From assembly GCA_017617415.1 (NCBI GenBank), contig JAFZWH010000091.1, positions 62,001 through 126,000 on the forward strand: a DNA stretch of 64,000 bases. The letters are read 5' to 3'. Positions 45,185-53,674 of this stretch are shown piece by piece. The translations under genes and the position numbers were made by a program. Position 1 is the first letter of the stretch. Each line of letters opens with the position of its first letter. The notes under the pieces were generated by a model. It was not told the DNA's origin and ran no database searches. It saw only the letters and a program-made list of their open reading frames with translations. This DNA is from Victivallales bacterium. Lineage in GTDB: Bacteria; Verrucomicrobiota; Lentisphaeria; Oligosphaerales; Oligosphaeraceae.

Positions 45185-45230
45185 AGGTGTTTTCCAAATC
45201 GATAAGAGTTCTCTTGAGGTCAGTCGGTCT

Positions 45231-47630
45231 TCACGGCGCCGTGCCGACGGCTGGCACGGCCTCTGCCGGAGTCGACTCAGTGGTCCAATCCATCTCCATC
45301 GCGCGGTCGAAGTCGATCTCCTCGATGTAGATGCAGTTCATGTCCTCGACCAGGTTGAAGATGAAGAGCGTGTCCCGCTTCTGGTCGTCCAGGAAGACGC
45401 GGCCGGTCTTAAGGTTCCACATCTCCCGGAACTTCTCCGGGTATGGAAAGTCGAACAGCCCGATCTCGCCCTGGCAAACCGGCTGGCACCGCGCCACGTC
45501 GGTCGAATAGACCTTCCCGCTGGCATGGACCAGATAGTGCCCCTTGATGTAGGGACCATGCGTCAGCCGTTCCGCAAACTTGCCGATGAAGTCCCTTGGA
45601 TCCAGCACTGCCACTGCCACACCCTCGGTGAAGCCCGGCGGCGCCTCGTCCACCTGGAATGGCATCGCGCAGGCAATGATGATGCGGTTGCGCACGCGCA
45701 CAGACTGGAAGAGGTCCGTCCAGATCGGACGGTCCACTGCCTCGCGCTCCGCGCGCTGGTACCAGACCGAGGTGGTCACATCGTAGTCCTGAGGCATGTT
45801 GCCCTCGTAGGGATAGGCGAGCATCAGCTTGTTCTCGAAGGCCACGCGCGAGTTCAGCACAGGGGTGCGCTCCACCCCAAGGTCACGGATCGGACTCTTC
45901 GTGCGCCCCGTCTTGTCCACCAGAAAATGGTTCGTCAGCACCCGCTTGAAGGTCGGCATCATCGGATAGAGCGTGGTCAGCACCGCGTCCAGATTCTCCA
46001 CCTGGACATTCGTCGGCAGGTGCCAGAAGAAGGCCCGGAACGAGACCTTGTTGTCGAAGGTGGACGCCCAGCCGTAGCCGGGTGGGGGGAACTCGATCAT
46101 GCCCGCCGTGCCGCGGTAGTAGTTCAGGTCGGGATTCGGAGGCTGAAGCGTCGCGAGACGCACCCGCGTCTCGCGCGCCAGCGACAGCACATCGTCGGCC
46201 ACTTCCTTGATCTCCTGGGCAAGCATCACGCTGGTATGGAGGTTGGAGGAGTAGAGGCGACGAAGCGCCTCCTCCTCGCGCTGCTCATGCAGCTTCTCGT
46301 TCACCTTGCTTCGGACATTGTAGAGAACCACCGCGAAGAGAATGGTCGTGACCAGAATCACCAGCCCCAGAAGCAGATGGCTATAGCGGGACATCACCCG
46401 CATGAAGTTCGACAGCCGCGGATGGCGCTCGACGCTAGTGGCCTCGTTCTTGAGATACCCGCGCAGATCCCGCGCCAGATCCGACACCTGCTGGTAGCGG
46501 TCGCGCGGCGAGAAGGCCGTGGCGCGGGAGATGATCTTGCACAGCGTCGCGGGCACATGGCATCCGTAGTAGTGCTGCATGGGGGCCATCTCGCCCGCCT
46601 TCACCCGCTCCAGCACCTCGTCCTTGCTCTTCCAGGGAAAGGCGCGGCGCAGGAAGACGGTCTCGTAGAGGATGAGACCCAACTGGTAGATGTCCGCCGT
46701 CTTGCCGTAAGGCTTGTGCATCAGCACCTCGGGGGAGATGTAGCGCGGGGTTCCGCAGATGGGCGAAACCACCCAGTCCTGCCCCTTGGGCATCACCATC
46801 GCCATTCCCCAGTCCATCACATAGACTTCTCCGAAGCGCCCGACCATGATGTTCTCCGGCTTCAGGTCACGGTGGAGGATGTTGCGGTTGTGCGCGTACT
46901 CGATGGCCTCGCAGACCCGCAGGAAACGCTCGATGCGAAGCTTGCGCTGATAGCGCTCCACCGCGCAGACCTTGTACCATGGAAGGCTGGCGTACTTCTG
47001 CTTGAGATTCTGGAGACGCTCCCGGAAACTCTTGCCCTCCACCAATTTCATCGCCAGATGCGGAGCGTTGTCGTGGTCCACATAGAGGGTGTGGATGGGG
47101 ACGACGCCGGGGTGCTCCAAGTGGGCGGTGATGCGCGCCTCCGTGAAAAAGAGATGCCGCGCCTCCTGGTTCTCCGGCTTGCGGAGGCTCTTGACCGCGA
47201 CACGACGCCCGAACTGCAGGTCCTGGGCGGTCGAGATGGTCCCCTGCCCGCCGTGAGCGACCTCTTTGCCGAGCGGATAGTTGGTCTCCAGGTCGCAGGT
47301 GTTGCCCTCCTCGTGGAACGAACTGGCGTCGGTGTTCTGCTCTTCCTCGCTGGACTCCAGGCTTCCGGAGGTGTCGTCGATGTTATATTCGGAGTCGAAT
47401 TTGTGGACACCGAACATCTCGCGGATCTCCGCCCAGAAGCTCGCGAAGGCACTGTGCTGATGCATCCGCGGAATCTCATCCGCCAGATACTCCTTGTAGG
47501 CGGCGATGTGCTGTGCGGCAGCCTGGTCCTTGGCCCCCATCACCCTCGTCCCCGTCACCTCCGCCTCGGGATGCGAGTCGCTCCCGCTGAGCCGGTCGTC
47601 GGAGAATTCTTTGTCGGAGTGAATAATCAA
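45231..47630 (-). CDS. Receptor-like Ser/Thr kinase with dCache-like sensor (copy 2)
   Basis: A 799-residue paralogue of the kinase 46 bases downstream, with the same order: acidic N-terminal region (E-I-P-R-M-H-Q-H-S-A matches E-I-P-V-M-H-Q-R-S-A), kinase with V-A-H-G-G-Q-G, V-A-V-K, a normal H-R-D-L-K-P-E-N and D-W-G, one membrane helix (L-L-L-G-L-V-I-L-V-T-T-I-L-F-A) and an external dCache-like domain (W-Y-Q-R-A, P-I-W-T-D). TTG at 47630 is chosen because its product L-I-I-H...S-D-D aligns with the start of copy 1; ATG 47540 is the alternative. The sensor halves differ more than the kinases, so the two may read different ligands. Confidence 0.85.
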   Translation of the reverse strand: MIIHSDKEFSDDRLSGSDSHPEAEVTGTRVMGAKDQAAAQHIAAYKEYLADEIPRMHQHSAFASFWAEIREMFGVHKFDSEYNIDDTSGSLESSEEEQNTDASSFHEEGNTCDLETNYPLGKEVAHGGQGTISTAQDLQFGRRVAVKSLRKPENQEARHLFFTEARITAHLEHPGVVPIHTLYVDHDNAPHLAMKLVEGKSFRERLQNLKQKYASLPWYKVCAVERYQRKLRIERFLRVCEAIEYAHNRNILHRDLKPENIMVGRFGEVYVMDWGMAMVMPKGQDWVVSPICGTPRYISPEVLMHKPYGKTADIYQLGLILYETVFLRRAFPWKSKDEVLERVKAGEMAPMQHYYGCHVPATLCKIISRATAFSPRDRYQQVSDLARDLRGYLKNEATSVERHPRLSNFMRVMSRYSHLLLGLVILVTTILFAVVLYNVRSKVNEKLHEQREEEALRRLYSSNLHTSVMLAQEIKEVADDVLSLARETRVRLATLQPPNPDLNYYRGTAGMIEFPPPGYGWASTFDNKVSFRAFFWHLPTNVQVENLDAVLTTLYPMMPTFKRVLTNHFLVDKTGRTKSPIRDLGVERTPVLNSRVAFENKLMLAYPYEGNMPQDYDVTTSVWYQRAEREAVDRPIWTDLFQSVRVRNRIIIACAMPFQVDEAPPGFTEGVAVAVLDPRDFIGKFAERLTHGPYIKGHYLVHASGKVYSTDVARCQPVCQGEIGLFDFPYPEKFREMWNLKTGRVFLDDQKRDTLFIFNLVEDMNCIYIEEIDFDRAMEMDWTTESTPAEAVPAVGTAP

Positions 47631-47730
47631 CGGAAAAACGGTTGGTATAAAATGAAGCCGTAGCAAAAAGCGAAATCAATAAGTACAATAATGCGTCAAA
47701 GCGATTTTTCCCAAGACGCCCTGAAAAAAC

Positions 47731-48546
47731 TCACCAGGCGCCAATGTCCACCTGGCGAATCTCGCCGTCCTCCGGTCCACCCAGAAAAAGCTCCACCATA
47801 TTGGCAAAATTCGCCACGGTGTCCGTCACATAATAACTGTGTTGCCCAGAATGTCCCAGACCATTGGACAGTCCCTCGGCTTCCAGTTGCGTGGCGGTCG
47901 CTTGGGCAACCGCCTCGCCGGAATCGATGATCCGAGTCCCCGGCAGGCATTCTCGGATGGCATCGATAATCAATGGATAATGGGTGCACCCAAGTATTAT
48001 TGTATCTATATTTCGTTCAACAAGTTTTGATATATATTCTTGAAGAGCACAGCGTAGCACGGGATGTTCCAGGCGAACATAGCCATTCTCGATCAGCGGA
48101 ACCAGCAATGGACAGGCCAGACCATAGACTTGAGCCGACGAGTCCAATCGTAAGACTTCCCGTTCAATGGTCCGGCTGCGGATGGTGGCGTTTGTCCCCA
48201 GGATGGCGATGCGGTGGTTCAGGGTGACAGCCACCGCCGCCCCCGCGACGGGTTCGACGATGCCCATCACGGGCACGGGACAATGCCGCCGCAATTCCTC
48301 CATCGCGATGGAACTCACGGTTCCGCACGCCACCACAATCAGCTTGACCCCCTGCTTCAGAAGGAATTGCGCGTCCTGCAAGGCAAAACGGATGACGGTT
48401 TCCGCAGAACGAGTTCCATAAGGGACACGCGCGGTATCCCCAAAATAGACAAGATCTTCGTGCGGAAGCAGTCTCCGCAGGGCACGCATCGCGGTCAGCC
48501 CGCCTAGTCCGGAGTCAAATACGCCGATGGGCTTTGATGAGGTCAC
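47731..48546 (-). CDS. murI: Glutamate racemase
   Basis: A 271-residue cofactor-free racemase. F-D-S-G-L-G-G-L-T binds substrate, and the two catalytic cysteines are C74 in V-V-A-C-G-T and C187 in G-C-T-H-Y-P-L. It makes D-glutamate for peptidoglycan. The start is a GTG, preceded on the coding strand by CTCACCT heptamers. The stop codon overlaps a small CCAGG/CCTGG hairpin followed by T-rich DNA, a possible weak terminator. It is 81 bases downstream of ilvN, with a GC-rich repeat between. Confidence 0.95.
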   Translation of the reverse strand: MTSSKPIGVFDSGLGGLTAMRALRRLLPHEDLVYFGDTARVPYGTRSAETVIRFALQDAQFLLKQGVKLIVVACGTVSSIAMEELRRHCPVPVMGIVEPVAGAAVAVTLNHRIAILGTNATIRSRTIEREVLRLDSSAQVYGLACPLLVPLIENGYVRLEHPVLRCALQEYISKLVERNIDTIILGCTHYPLIIDAIRECLPGTRIIDSGEAVAQATATQLEAEGLSNGLGHSGQHSYYVTDTVANFANMVELFLGGPEDGEIRQVDIGAW

Positions 48547-48553
48547 AGGTTAA

Positions 48554-48620
48554 AGGTGAGAGGTGAGAGGTGGAAATGGGAGGGACGCGCTCCTGCGCGC
48601 CCTGCGTGGTGCTCCGCACC
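48554..48620. repeat. AGGTGAG heptamers and GC-rich hairpins between ilvN and murI
   Basis: AGGTGAG, AGGTGAG and AGGTGGA (48554-48574) are followed by GGAGGGACGCGCTCC and the hairpin GGTGC-TCC-GCACC (48608-48620). The GGGACGCGCTCC core also occurs in the GH16 hairpin at 3.91 kb. The element may end the ilvBN transcript or serve as the murI leader. Confidence 0.5.
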
Positions 48621-48627
48621 ATTGCCT

Positions 48628-49179
48628 CTACAGCACATTTTTGCCGTAGTCGAATTCGTTCTTCTCCTTGGTGTCCTCATTGATGGTATGCTGGCCGCGT
48701 TCAAGAGCGACCATTCCAGTGCGCACCATCTCCAGAATGCCGAACTCGGCCAGGAGATTCTGGATGGCCTCGGTCTTTCTTTCAGCTCCAATGACCGCTA
48801 TGGTCAGAGTGGTCTGCGAGACATCGATAATGGAGGCACGGAAGATGTTCGCAATCTGGATAACCTGATTGCGTTGTTCGCTGCCGGCTGCGGAGACTTT
48901 GATGAGTACCAACTCGCGCCGGATTTCGTTGTCCTCTTCCAGCAGTTTCACCGAATAGACTGGAAGGAGCTTGCGCAACTGGTTGCACAGCAGCTGTGCG
49001 CGTTGGTCGTCGGTAAGCACTTCAATAGTGATTCGACTGGTGGAGGGATCGTCCGTGGTTCCCACGGCCAGGGACTCGATGTTGTAGCCTTTTCTGGAAA
49101 ACAGACGCGTTACCTGGCTGAGCACGCCAGAAGCATTTTCCACAAGCACTGCCAAAGTATGAATCTTGACCTGTTCCAT
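48628..49179 (-). CDS. ilvN: Acetolactate synthase small (regulatory) subunit
   Basis: A 183-residue protein with an N-terminal ACT domain (residues 5-80, H-T-L-A-V-L-V-E-N-A-S-G-V-L-S-Q-V-T) and the C-terminal IlvN domain. It activates the large subunit and confers feedback control by valine. AGGAGA lies seven bases before the ATG. It starts 18 bases after the ilvB stop, so the two are one unit. Confidence 0.95.
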   Translation of the reverse strand: MEQVKIHTLAVLVENASGVLSQVTRLFSRKGYNIESLAVGTTDDPSTSRITIEVLTDDQRAQLLCNQLRKLLPVYSVKLLEEDNEIRRELVLIKVSAAGSEQRNQVIQIANIFRASIIDVSQTTLTIAVIGAERKTEAIQNLLAEFGILEMVRTGMVALERGQHTINEDTKEKNEFDYGKNVL

Positions 49180-49197
49180 GTTCTTTTCTCCTAAATG

Positions 49198-50907
49198 TTA
49201 GTTCATCAAGAATTGGTCGATTGGGCTTCCGCTCTTGACCATTGGCCGCACCATCTCGTCGATGTTGATGACGCATTCGATGACGTATCCATGACCGCAT
49301 TTGAGCGCCTTCTGAAGAACCTTTTCAAGTTCCTTGACCGTCTTGACACGGCTTCCCTCCAGCCCATATGCCTCGGCCAATTTCACGAAATCCGGACCCC
49401 GGTTGGTGAACGTAGTCTGGCTGAATCGCTTTCCCAAGGTAAGGCTCTGCAGTTGACGAACCATCCCCAACGTATTGTTCTTGAAGATGATAGTCACAAT
49501 CGGCAACTTGTAATACGCAACCGTGGCCAATTCGTTGCAATTCATTCGGAAACTGCCATCACCAGTCATGTGAATCACGGTCTTGTCAGGATTGCCGACC
49601 TTTGCGCCGATGGCGGCGCCCAGCCCGAAACCCATCGTGCCGAAACCGCCGGAGGTCAGCAGTTGCCCCGGATAGTCGAACTTGAAATTCTGGACGCACC
49701 ACATCTGGTGCTGCCCCACATCTGTGGCAACGATGGTATCCTCGGGAACCAGACGCGAGCAGGCGTCGCAGACCTGCTTGGGGGTCAGCACATCGCCATC
49801 CAGAGGATACTGCGAATCAGTTGGATAGGAGAAAACCTGAGCCTTCCATTCAGAGTTGTCGTGTTGCTTCACCCGTTTCATCATCCGCCTCAACACACTC
49901 TTGGCATCGCCGATGATATGGTGGGCAGTCGGCACATTCTTGTCAATCTCCGAACGGTCGATGTCAATTTGAACCACTTTTGCCTGTTTTGCGAAGGATT
50001 TGGTGTCTGTCGCCACGCGATCCGTAAAACGACAACCCACCGCTATGAGTAAGTCACAGGCCGCGCAGGCCATATTGGAGGCCCGCGAGCCGTGCATGCC
50101 AATCATGCCGGTTGCCAGCGGGTGCCTCCCCCGGATGCCGCCGCAGCCCATCACGGTGTAGGCGGTCGGCGCATCCAGTTTCTCCGCAAAGGCAGTGAAC
50201 TCCTCCTGCGCACGGGAAAGCACCACGCCGCCTCCGCAAATAAGCATCGGGCGTTTGGACTCGGCGATCATCTCGCCCAGCTTGTCCAGGTCGGCGGAGT
50301 TCGGTTCGGGTTCCTTGAAGTCGTGGCTGGCGCGATGGATAAGCGCCGCCAGACTGCCGTGGGTGACATGCGCCGGCAGGGGAAGCGGCTCGTATTTCGC
50401 AGTCTCGGTGGTGGCATTTGTCAAAATATCCACCAGCACCGGTCCGGGACGACCGGAACGCGCAACCGCAAATGCCTCGCGAACCGTATCCGCCAGCCGG
50501 TCGGCACTCTTGACCAAGAAGTTGCTCTTGGTGATGGGCATGGAGATGCCAATCATGTCCACCTCCTGAAAGGAGTCCTTGCCAATCAGGGGTTCCGCCA
50601 CATTGCAGGTGATGAAGACCACCGGCGAGGAGTCCAGGTAGGCCGTCGCGATGCCCGTGGTCAGGTTGGTTGCGCCAGGACCGCTCGTCGCAAAGCACAC
50701 GCCGACCTTTCCCGTGCTGCGCGCATACCCGTCCGCCGCATGGCTGGCACCCTGTTCATGGCTAGTCAGGTAATGGTGGATTTTGCCCCGATAACGGTAC
50801 AATTCGTCGTAAACGATAATGATGGCGCCGCCGGGATAGCCGAATATGGTGTCCACGCCCTGCTCCAGCAGGCATTCCATCAAGATTTTCGCTCCTGAAA
50901 TCTGCAT
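49198..50907 (-). CDS. ilvB: Acetolactate synthase large (catalytic) subunit
   Basis: A 569-residue thiamine-diphosphate enzyme that joins two pyruvates, or pyruvate and 2-oxobutyrate, in valine, leucine and isoleucine synthesis. F-G-Y-P-G-G-A-I-I and the activating Glu in S-H-E-Q-G-A lie near the start; the cofactor motif M-T-G-D-G-S-F-R-M-N is near residue 440. The ATG at 50907 is chosen because AGAGGT sits seven bases upstream, although the frame is open for 13 more codons. A terminator-like hairpin and an Ile/Val-rich mini-ORF lie in its leader, suggesting attenuation by branched-chain amino acids. Confidence 0.96.
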   Translation of the reverse strand: MQISGAKILMECLLEQGVDTIFGYPGGAIIIVYDELYRYRGKIHHYLTSHEQGASHAADGYARSTGKVGVCFATSGPGATNLTTGIATAYLDSSPVVFITCNVAEPLIGKDSFQEVDMIGISMPITKSNFLVKSADRLADTVREAFAVARSGRPGPVLVDILTNATTETAKYEPLPLPAHVTHGSLAALIHRASHDFKEPEPNSADLDKLGEMIAESKRPMLICGGGVVLSRAQEEFTAFAEKLDAPTAYTVMGCGGIRGRHPLATGMIGMHGSRASNMACAACDLLIAVGCRFTDRVATDTKSFAKQAKVVQIDIDRSEIDKNVPTAHHIIGDAKSVLRRMMKRVKQHDNSEWKAQVFSYPTDSQYPLDGDVLTPKQVCDACSRLVPEDTIVATDVGQHQMWCVQNFKFDYPGQLLTSGGFGTMGFGLGAAIGAKVGNPDKTVIHMTGDGSFRMNCNELATVAYYKLPIVTIIFKNNTLGMVRQLQSLTLGKRFSQTTFTNRGPDFVKLAEAYGLEGSRVKTVKELEKVLQKALKCGHGYVIECVINIDEMVRPMVKSGSPIDQFLMN

Positions 50908-50949
50908 TGCAATGACCTCTGTCATTTGAGGCGACATTCGCCGCATTGA

Positions 50950-50986
50950 TAAAGAAAAGCCCCTCGAAGTACTACTACGAAGGGCT
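50950..50986 (-). terminator. Terminator-like hairpin in the ilvB leader
   Basis: On the minus strand AGCCCTTCG pairs with CGAGGGGCT (nine pairs, one G-T) around an 11-base loop, then TTTTCTTT follows. It lies between the likely promoter and ilvB, 43 bases before the ATG, so it would act as an attenuator rather than an end-of-gene terminator. Confidence 0.6.
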
Positions 50987-51095
50987 CTTCCTCTTTAAAT
51001 GTTCCAATTACTTATCCCCCTATTTCTGGCGGGGGTTTGACGTCAAGCCTTCGTTTCCCAAATGAAGATTGTCGCACTGCCAACTCTGACCAGAA

Positions 51096-51149
51096 TCAGA
51101 CGTTGACAGTGCAACTAACGATGACGAATTGGAAACCAATGGCTTGCAT
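51096..51149 (-). CDS. Possible Ile/Val-rich leader peptide of ilvBN
   Basis: A 17-residue ORF M-Q-A-I-G-F-Q-F-V-I-V-S-C-T-V-N-V with six branched-chain residues, 110 bases upstream of the terminator-like hairpin. This is what a translation-dependent attenuator of an ilv operon would need. Against it, no ribosome-binding site is visible and its ATG overlaps a TATAAT at 51148-51153; if that is the -10 box, the peptide is not transcribed. Confidence 0.3.
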   Translation of the reverse strand: MQAIGFQFVIVSCTVNV

Positions 51150-51223
51150 TATAGAAAATCAAAAACAGCGCGCAGTGCAAAAAAAGCTTTGTTCCTCCAG
51201 TGGACAGGACGCCTATGCCTCGG

Positions 51224-53416
51224 CTATTTGTCTTCCGGAATCACCCAGTTAGCCGGCAGATACCAAGCAAGCTTGGCAACGGGGGTCTTCTTGACCAACT
51301 GACGCTTGAGCTGCTCCAGGAAAAGTTTGTGGCAACCCATCTGTTGCATGTTGAGCCACAGCAGCCAATCGGGCATGTGCGACTCAATGACTTTGAACTG
51401 CTCCATCAGGTGTGCAAGTGCGCCATCCACCAACGGAATGACGGCGGCGGCGCCTTTACGGCTCGCCAGCGCAGCCTGAATCTTCAGCAGAGCCTGGAAG
51501 TAGTCCGCGTAGATCATCAACCGCTGGGCGCTGGCATAGAGGCTATGGAGACACTCGCCCATCGGACTGGTGATGCGCTCACCGTCAGTTCCACTGTGGG
51601 AAAATTGTTCACTGTCAAGCTTTTTGGCAAAGAATGCCGCCGCCTCGGAGGCCTCGGCGCTGACCGCCGACAACTCTTTCGCGGCATTGGCGTGCTTGCC
51701 CAGTGCCGCCAGCGCATCAGCCGGATAGGCAGGCAACATCGCATCCGCCTTGGAAGTAGCCTGGATGGTGAAATAGGGGAAAGGCAGACAGAGCCGAAGC
51801 GCCGGTTGCGAAGCCGCATGGCTCAGCTGGTCCAGCGCATTCACATAGCGCTTGCCCATCCCGCCGAAAATGAGCTCCGCCCAGCGAAGGCGCAGGTCGG
51901 CCAGCGTGTCTTCAGCGACTTCCGCGCCTTCCCAGGTACGCACCCCAAGCAACGCCAGATGATCCAGATATGCGGGGTCGAACTGGAAATTCGCCATGGC
52001 GCCCTGGTATTTGTTCTTTAGCAAGGTCAGCAAGCCGGCATCCAGCTGCGCAAGGCATTCGCAGTAGTTGGAGTAGTTCCCCTGCCCGCCCAGCGGACTG
52101 AGCCATGTATCGGGGAAGCCCTTGGGGTTGCAGACGGTGGCGTATTTCTTGCCGGTCTCGTTGCCACAGTCCTGGAAGTCCACAACGAGATGTCCCTTCA
52201 CCGACGATTTCTTCAAAAGCGCACTCACCGCCTGACGGAAACCCTTCAGCTTGTCCAGCAGATTCGAGAAGATGACTACCTTCTCCACGCCACGCGCAAC
52301 CAACTCCTTCACAAGGTACTCCAGGAAGTTCGCCAGGCGTTTGTCTTCGCTGAGAGCCTTGCATTTGGCGCATTTGCACCATGGTGACTCGCAACCGCCG
52401 TCCTCTTCGTGAGCATGGATGTCGTTAAGTTCCGCCAGGCCGAGGTGGAAATACTTCACTCCCTTGGGGTAGTATTTCCGCAGGAAGCTGCCCAGGAAGT
52501 CCATCAGGGTCTCCCGCGCCTCCGCGGAAGTCAGACACAGCGAGGCATGCGTGGGCTTCCCCTTGGCATTCTTGGCCGAGAGCGCCGGCAAGATGGTCGG
52601 AAGAAGGCTGCTGCTGGAGAGAAGATTAAAATATGGATAAATGGCAACGCCGCGTTCCCGGCCGTAATTGAGGACATCGCCAAAGAAATCCTCCTCGAAC
52701 ATCGTCGGCAATTCGGTGCGGTCATACCAGCGGTCATATTTCAGATTATAGAAGCGAAAGCGCGAAAGCGACCTGGGATCGGTATCATTGGGTTCTGCCG
52801 AAACTGGCGTCATCAGGAACTCGGAGGGCATTTGCGGCTCGGAGATTCGGCAGGATGGCACGCAGTTGTAGATGCCAAGGCACAACGCATTCAACTTGAA
52901 CGATGAAATCGCATTGATGACCTGGTACCAGTCATTGCGGCTCATTCGCTCATTGCCCCAGTTGCACTCGCTGACAATGCCCCGCAACGGCATGCTCGGC
53001 CAGTCCCGAATCAGCAGATTCGGCACGGCATAGCCATTGAACATGATGTGGAAGAGCGTGGAGAGCGTCTGGGCAGCCCAGACAATCCCCTCCTGGTAAG
53101 GAGTGCGGATGAAAATCTTGCTGCCCTGGATAGTCAGCTCGTAGTATTCCTGGCGAAGCTCTTCCGGGACCTTCTCCAGATACGGGAAAGCCGCCTCGCT
53201 CTCTACGCGCGCGTCAATGATATAGTCTTTTTTATTAGCGACCACATGCACATCGGCATCCGACAAAATCAACCGCAGAGCCTTGCGCTCCACGGGATCC
53301 ACATTGAACGTCGTCAAGCGAACATCCCGAGCCAGCTCGCTGATGCCCTCACCAAGCTCAACTTGCTTGGGCTGAGGGTAGAACTCGGCTATCTCATACT
53401 TATGGCTTATGCTCAT
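51224..53416 (-). CDS. GH20-like protein with altered catalytic pair
   Basis: A 730-residue protein laid out like a beta-N-acetylhexosaminidase: an N-terminal alpha/beta domain opening F-Y-P-Q-P-K-Q-V-E-L (about 8-130), then a TIM barrel beginning R-G-I-V-S-E-C-N-W. The position of the family's H-x-G-G-D-E motif reads H-L-G-L-A-E, so the aspartate that helps the substrate acetamido group is alanine. A Cys-rich loop (C-E-S-P-W-C-K-C-A-K-C) follows. No signal peptide is seen. It may hydrolyse by a different route, act on a non-acetylated sugar, or only bind. A promoter with an inverted repeat in its spacer lies 103 bases upstream. Confidence 0.68.
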   Translation of the reverse strand: MSISHKYEIAEFYPQPKQVELGEGISELARDVRLTTFNVDPVERKALRLILSDADVHVVANKKDYIIDARVESEAAFPYLEKVPEELRQEYYELTIQGSKIFIRTPYQEGIVWAAQTLSTLFHIMFNGYAVPNLLIRDWPSMPLRGIVSECNWGNERMSRNDWYQVINAISSFKLNALCLGIYNCVPSCRISEPQMPSEFLMTPVSAEPNDTDPRSLSRFRFYNLKYDRWYDRTELPTMFEEDFFGDVLNYGRERGVAIYPYFNLLSSSSLLPTILPALSAKNAKGKPTHASLCLTSAEARETLMDFLGSFLRKYYPKGVKYFHLGLAELNDIHAHEEDGGCESPWCKCAKCKALSEDKRLANFLEYLVKELVARGVEKVVIFSNLLDKLKGFRQAVSALLKKSSVKGHLVVDFQDCGNETGKKYATVCNPKGFPDTWLSPLGGQGNYSNYCECLAQLDAGLLTLLKNKYQGAMANFQFDPAYLDHLALLGVRTWEGAEVAEDTLADLRLRWAELIFGGMGKRYVNALDQLSHAASQPALRLCLPFPYFTIQATSKADAMLPAYPADALAALGKHANAAKELSAVSAEASEAAAFFAKKLDSEQFSHSGTDGERITSPMGECLHSLYASAQRLMIYADYFQALLKIQAALASRKGAAAVIPLVDGALAHLMEQFKVIESHMPDWLLWLNMQQMGCHKLFLEQLKRQLVKKTPVAKLAWYLPANWVIPEDK

Positions 53417-53519
53417 CGTTACGATGGTGCAAAATGGTTTAAAGTGCGACCAACAAACACCCTATAAACTCTGCGCCAAGCCCATGGGTGCAGTGGTAAT
53501 TTCTTCAATCAGAATGGTT

Positions 53520-53547
53520 AATATAATTCCTTCCAGGAATTTTGCAA
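53520..53547 (-). promoter_or_regulatory. Promoter with embedded operator for the GH20-like gene
   Basis: On the minus strand TTGCAA (53542-53547) and TATATT (53520-53525) are 16 bases apart. The spacer is filled by the perfect inverted repeat AATTCCT-TCC-AGGAATT (53525-53541), a classic place for a repressor to block polymerase. The rest of the 258-base gap (53417-53674) has no gene. Confidence 0.6.
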
Positions 53548-53674
53548 GCTCCAAACGCCAAAATGCCCCGTGAAACACCATCCAAACCGTTTTTTCTTCT
53601 CAACGCCCCGGGAGGGATATGCGCCCACCACACCCCATCGTGGGAAAAGGGGGCGCAAGGGCGCGATCCTCCCG

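Noticed and set aside
45054-47663. 869-codon open frame antisense to the kinase genes
   Set aside because: It lies opposite two clear kinases; its Arg/His/Val-rich composition is what the complement of biased codons gives, and no domain is recognisable.
51148-51153. TATAAT as a confident ilvB promoter
   Set aside because: No -35 box lies at 16-18 bases, and it overlaps the possible leader ORF, so it is mentioned only as a candidate.
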